From: Halolamina salifodinae
GTDB lineage: Archaea > Halobacteriota > Halobacteria > Halobacteriales > Haloferacaceae
Direction of reading: 5' to 3'
NCBI RefSeq assembly: GCF_017874235.1
Contig: NZ_JAGGLC010000006.1
Span: 124,001 to 188,000, forward strand
DNA length: 64,000 bases
Shown here: piece by piece, positions 62,164-64,000 of the stretch
Layout: each line of letters starts with the position of its first letter
How positions within the stretch are numbered: position 1 is the first letter of the stretch
Program-made: the position numbers and the translations under genes
Notes under the pieces: model-generated
Told to the model about the DNA's origin: nothing
What the model saw: the letters and a program-made list of their open reading frames with translations, nothing else
Database searches by the model: none

Positions 62164-62997
62164 TCAGTTACTCTCCGCCAGGGAGACCGCCTCGGGCAGG
62201 TGCTCGCGTACGCGCTTCCACGCCGCCCGCGGGAGGCCGTCGACGGCTAACTCCTCCTCGTGGGCGTCGGTGCCGCCAGTGGCCAGCAGGTCGTGTTCCG
62301 AGATGGCGGCCTCGACGGGCCGCGGGTCGAGCGACTCGGGTTCGTCCGGCGAGACCGGGCGGTCGTAGGGGTAGTAGCGCTCGACAGCGTCCAACTCGGC
62401 CGTGAGTTCCAGCGCGGCCTCGGGGTCGTCGTAGCGAAGCGGGTGCGCGAGGCCGACGAACGCGCAGGCCTCCTCGAGCAGCTCCCGACCGGTCTCGAAG
62501 TCGGGTACCTCGCGGGCGACGTAGCAGGGGCCGTCGTCGCCGATCAGGTCGTCGAAGACGGCGCCAATGGTGTCGTAGTCGGCATCGCTCTCGACGACGG
62601 CGCGGGCGATGTGTGGGCGCCCTAGCCCTTCGTGGGGTTCGATGCCGAGGTCGACGCCCAACTCGGCCTCGACGTTCTCGACGATCCGGCGCCCGCGGTC
62701 GATCCGGTCCTGCTGGAGGCGTTCGACCTCCGCGGTCAGCGCGTCGGTCTCGGTCAGGCCGTAACCCAGCAGGTCGACGCGTTCGTCGCCGGCGTCGACG
62801 CGGAGTTCGATCCCGCGGACGATCAGCAGGTCGCCTCGGCGCTCGACGGGGACCGAGATGTCGGGGTGGTAGCGGTCGTGGTCGGTGACAGCGACGGCGG
62901 CGAGCCCCTCCTCGCGGGCGGTCGCGACGAGGTCGGGCAACGACAAGGTGCCGTCTGAGACGGTGGTGTGGGTGTGGAGGTCAGCAACGACGCTCAT
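62164..62997 (-). CDS. PHP-domain phosphoesterase
   Basis: A 277-residue PHP protein. Metal-binding motifs: DLHTHTTVSDGTLS, VTDHDRYHP, and GGTDAHEEEL near the C-terminus (His, Asp, His), with a RPHIARAVVESDADYD segment between. Acts on an RNA 5'-phosphate or nucleoside 3',5'-bisphosphate in the family. The ATG at 62997 begins MSVVADLHTHT. It starts 45 bp after the DUF5784 stop on the same strand. Confidence 0.9.
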   Translation of the reverse strand: MSVVADLHTHTTVSDGTLSLPDLVATAREEGLAAVAVTDHDRYHPDISVPVERRGDLLIVRGIELRVDAGDERVDLLGYGLTETDALTAEVERLQQDRIDRGRRIVENVEAELGVDLGIEPHEGLGRPHIARAVVESDADYDTIGAVFDDLIGDDGPCYVAREVPDFETGRELLEEACAFVGLAHPLRYDDPEAALELTAELDAVERYYPYDRPVSPDEPESLDPRPVEAAISEHDLLATGGTDAHEEELAVDGLPRAAWKRVREHLPEAVSLAESN

Positions 62998-63041
62998 TAG
63001 TCGAATCTGTCGGTCGCGGGAGAAACGCCTTGCGGTGTCGC

Positions 63042-64000
63042 TCAGTCGTCGATCCACTCGACCGCGTCCCCCAGATCAAGCGGGAGCCCCCCCTTCCGGT
63101 AGGCCTCGATGGTTCCGGAGGGGCGCAGCCGAAACACGACTGCCGGGCGGTGCCGGACTTCCGGCTGTTCGCCGGCGATAGCCAGCCAGTCGTCGTCCGG
63201 GAACGAGGAGCAGTCGACGAACAGCGTCACGCCGCCGCCGTGCTCCTCCAGTTGGCCGGTGGACTTGGTCTCGGCCGTCTCCCGGATGGCGGTGACCGGT
63301 GACGTGGCCGAGCGGTGTTTCGGCGGGAGCGGCCGGGTCACTTCCACCAGCGTCGCCTCGGCGTCGCTGGGGCGGCTGGCGCGATAGTCGATTGAGTGGC
63401 CCGTCGTCACGGCGGCCTCGGGGGTCACGTCGTAGCCCGCCTCCAGCAGGAGGTAGGCCGCGTTGAACTCCCCCATCGTCGCCGTCATCCGGGTGAGGTC
63501 CATCGTCTCGGAGGTGCCGAGTTTGCCGGCCATCGTCTCGCGGTACTCGTCGAGCGCGCCGGTCGACAGTAGCTCCTCGTAGAACGTGAGCGCCTCGTCC
63601 CGACTCGCGTCGGGGAAACCGGCGGCGTAGTCGTGGAAGAACGCGCGGGTGGTCTCCCGGCCGTCCTTCGACAGGAAGACGGGAAGGAAGAACCACGAGA
63701 GGTGCGGGTACTCCTCGAGCCACGGCGACTCCTCGGTGAGTTGGGCCAACAGCTCCCGCTCGGCCCAGCGCTTGACGGCGTAGGGGACCTCGTCGAGTCC
63801 CTGTTTGTCGGTGCGCCAGAGCGACGACGGCGTCTCGGTGTTGCCCAGCCAGTAGCCGGCGTCGTCGTCCCAGCAGAACAGCGCGGTGTCGCCGTTGTCC
63901 ATGTCGAACCGGACCGCCTCGAACCCCTGGGGGCCCTGGAACCACGGATCGTTCATCTCCGCGCCGATGTTGGCCTGGAGGGCCTGCAGTAGCTCGTTGC
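63042..64000 (-). CDS. DUF5784 family protein (5' end outside window)
   Basis: Haloarchaeal DUF5784, recognised from FDMDNGDTALFCWDDDAGYW, LGNTETPSSLWRTDKQG and LFVDCSSFPDDDW. The reading frame stays open to base 64000 (ELLQALQANIGAEMNDPWF), which matches the N-terminal continuation I recall for this family, so the ATG at 63956 is probably internal. About 318 residues are visible. Function unknown. Confidence 0.8.
   Translation of the reverse strand, partial: NELLQALQANIGAEMNDPWFQGPQGFEAVRFDMDNGDTALFCWDDDAGYWLGNTETPSSLWRTDKQGLDEVPYAVKRWAERELLAQLTEESPWLEEYPHLSWFFLPVFLSKDGRETTRAFFHDYAAGFPDASRDEALTFYEELLSTGALDEYRETMAGKLGTSETMDLTRMTATMGEFNAAYLLLEAGYDVTPEAAVTTGHSIDYRASRPSDAEATLVEVTRPLPPKHRSATSPVTAIRETAETKSTGQLEEHGGGVTLFVDCSSFPDDDWLAIAGEQPEVRHRPAVVFRLRPSGTIEAYRKGGLPLDLGDAVEWIDD

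Overview
The window is a GC-rich, gene-dense piece of a haloarchaeal (class Halobacteria) main chromosome. The evidence is the very acidic proteins; Tat-type twin-arginine and lipobox signals (around 3250-3924, 35702, 42815, 45708); PGF-CTERM-like C-termini (6049-8151, 43767-45647); leaderless-style promoters with archaeal box A elements; a tRNA-Glu with a bulge-helix-bulge intron; and many families found mainly in Halobacteria (DUF5810, DUF5809, DUF5820, DUF5806, DUF5784, DUF6757, UPF0179). Family names come from memory of the protein families, not from a search.

Layout. 1-8.5 kb: 3' end of aconitase, RimI acetyltransferase, a minus-strand Sco / TlpA / CcdA redox-maturation operon, DUF5810 and DUF5809, a Nudix hydrolase, a rhodanese, a large secreted gluzincin-like protein and SUI1. 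8.5-14 kb: small membrane proteins and a probable frameshifted small gene, tRNA-Thr(TGT) with extra copies of its own 3' end, a GNAT protein, a 72-bp tandem repeat, a fused hydroxyacyl-CoA dehydrogenase/enoyl-CoA hydratase, an HNH homing-type endonuclease, and an intron-containing tRNA-Glu followed by 127-bp tandem copies of its 3' end. 14-25 kb: secreted propeller protein, UbiA prenyltransferase, FilR1-type regulator, DUF5820, UPF0179, biotin carboxylase/BCCP, histidine-rich MoaB, a RHH-RelE toxin-antitoxin pair, a zinc alcohol dehydrogenase, isopentenyl-diphosphate isomerase and a DJ-1 protein. 25-42 kb: divergent Lrp and carA, a HAD phosphatase, HPP/UspA membrane protein, nucleoside phosphorylase, DUF63, deoC, two divergent Opp/Dpp-type permeases, tRNA methylthiotransferase, CDF and NSS transporters, HIT protein and malate dehydrogenase. 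42-49 kb: CPBP protease, a Tat protein paired with a PQQ dehydrogenase, lipoprotein, quinone oxidoreductase and a secreted Ig-like protein. 48.7-64 kb: uvrC, an ABC-2 exporter, a methyltransferase, 6-phosphogluconate dehydrogenase, M29 aminopeptidase, DUF5806, UspA/GNAT genes, a lower-GC orphan, hemB, DUF6757, a DedA protein, a PHP phosphoesterase and a partial DUF5784.

The genes are mostly housekeeping: central carbon and fatty-acid metabolism, pyrimidine/arginine precursor supply, haem, isoprenoid and Moco synthesis, repair, tRNA modification, transport and envelope functions. The accessory signal lies between the genes. Several intergenic regions of 250-550 bp are packed with perfect palindromes, most with a 3-nt loop; three of them share related terminal sequences and look like non-autonomous elements. 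A separate 72-bp repeat family has constant flanks around exchangeable palindromes at two sites. Both tRNA genes are followed by periodic copies of their own T-arm and acceptor 3' end. These, the HNH/tRNA-intron neighbourhood, and the PQQ dehydrogenase that has an anchor-like C-terminus but no signal peptide of its own are the best candidates for something new.
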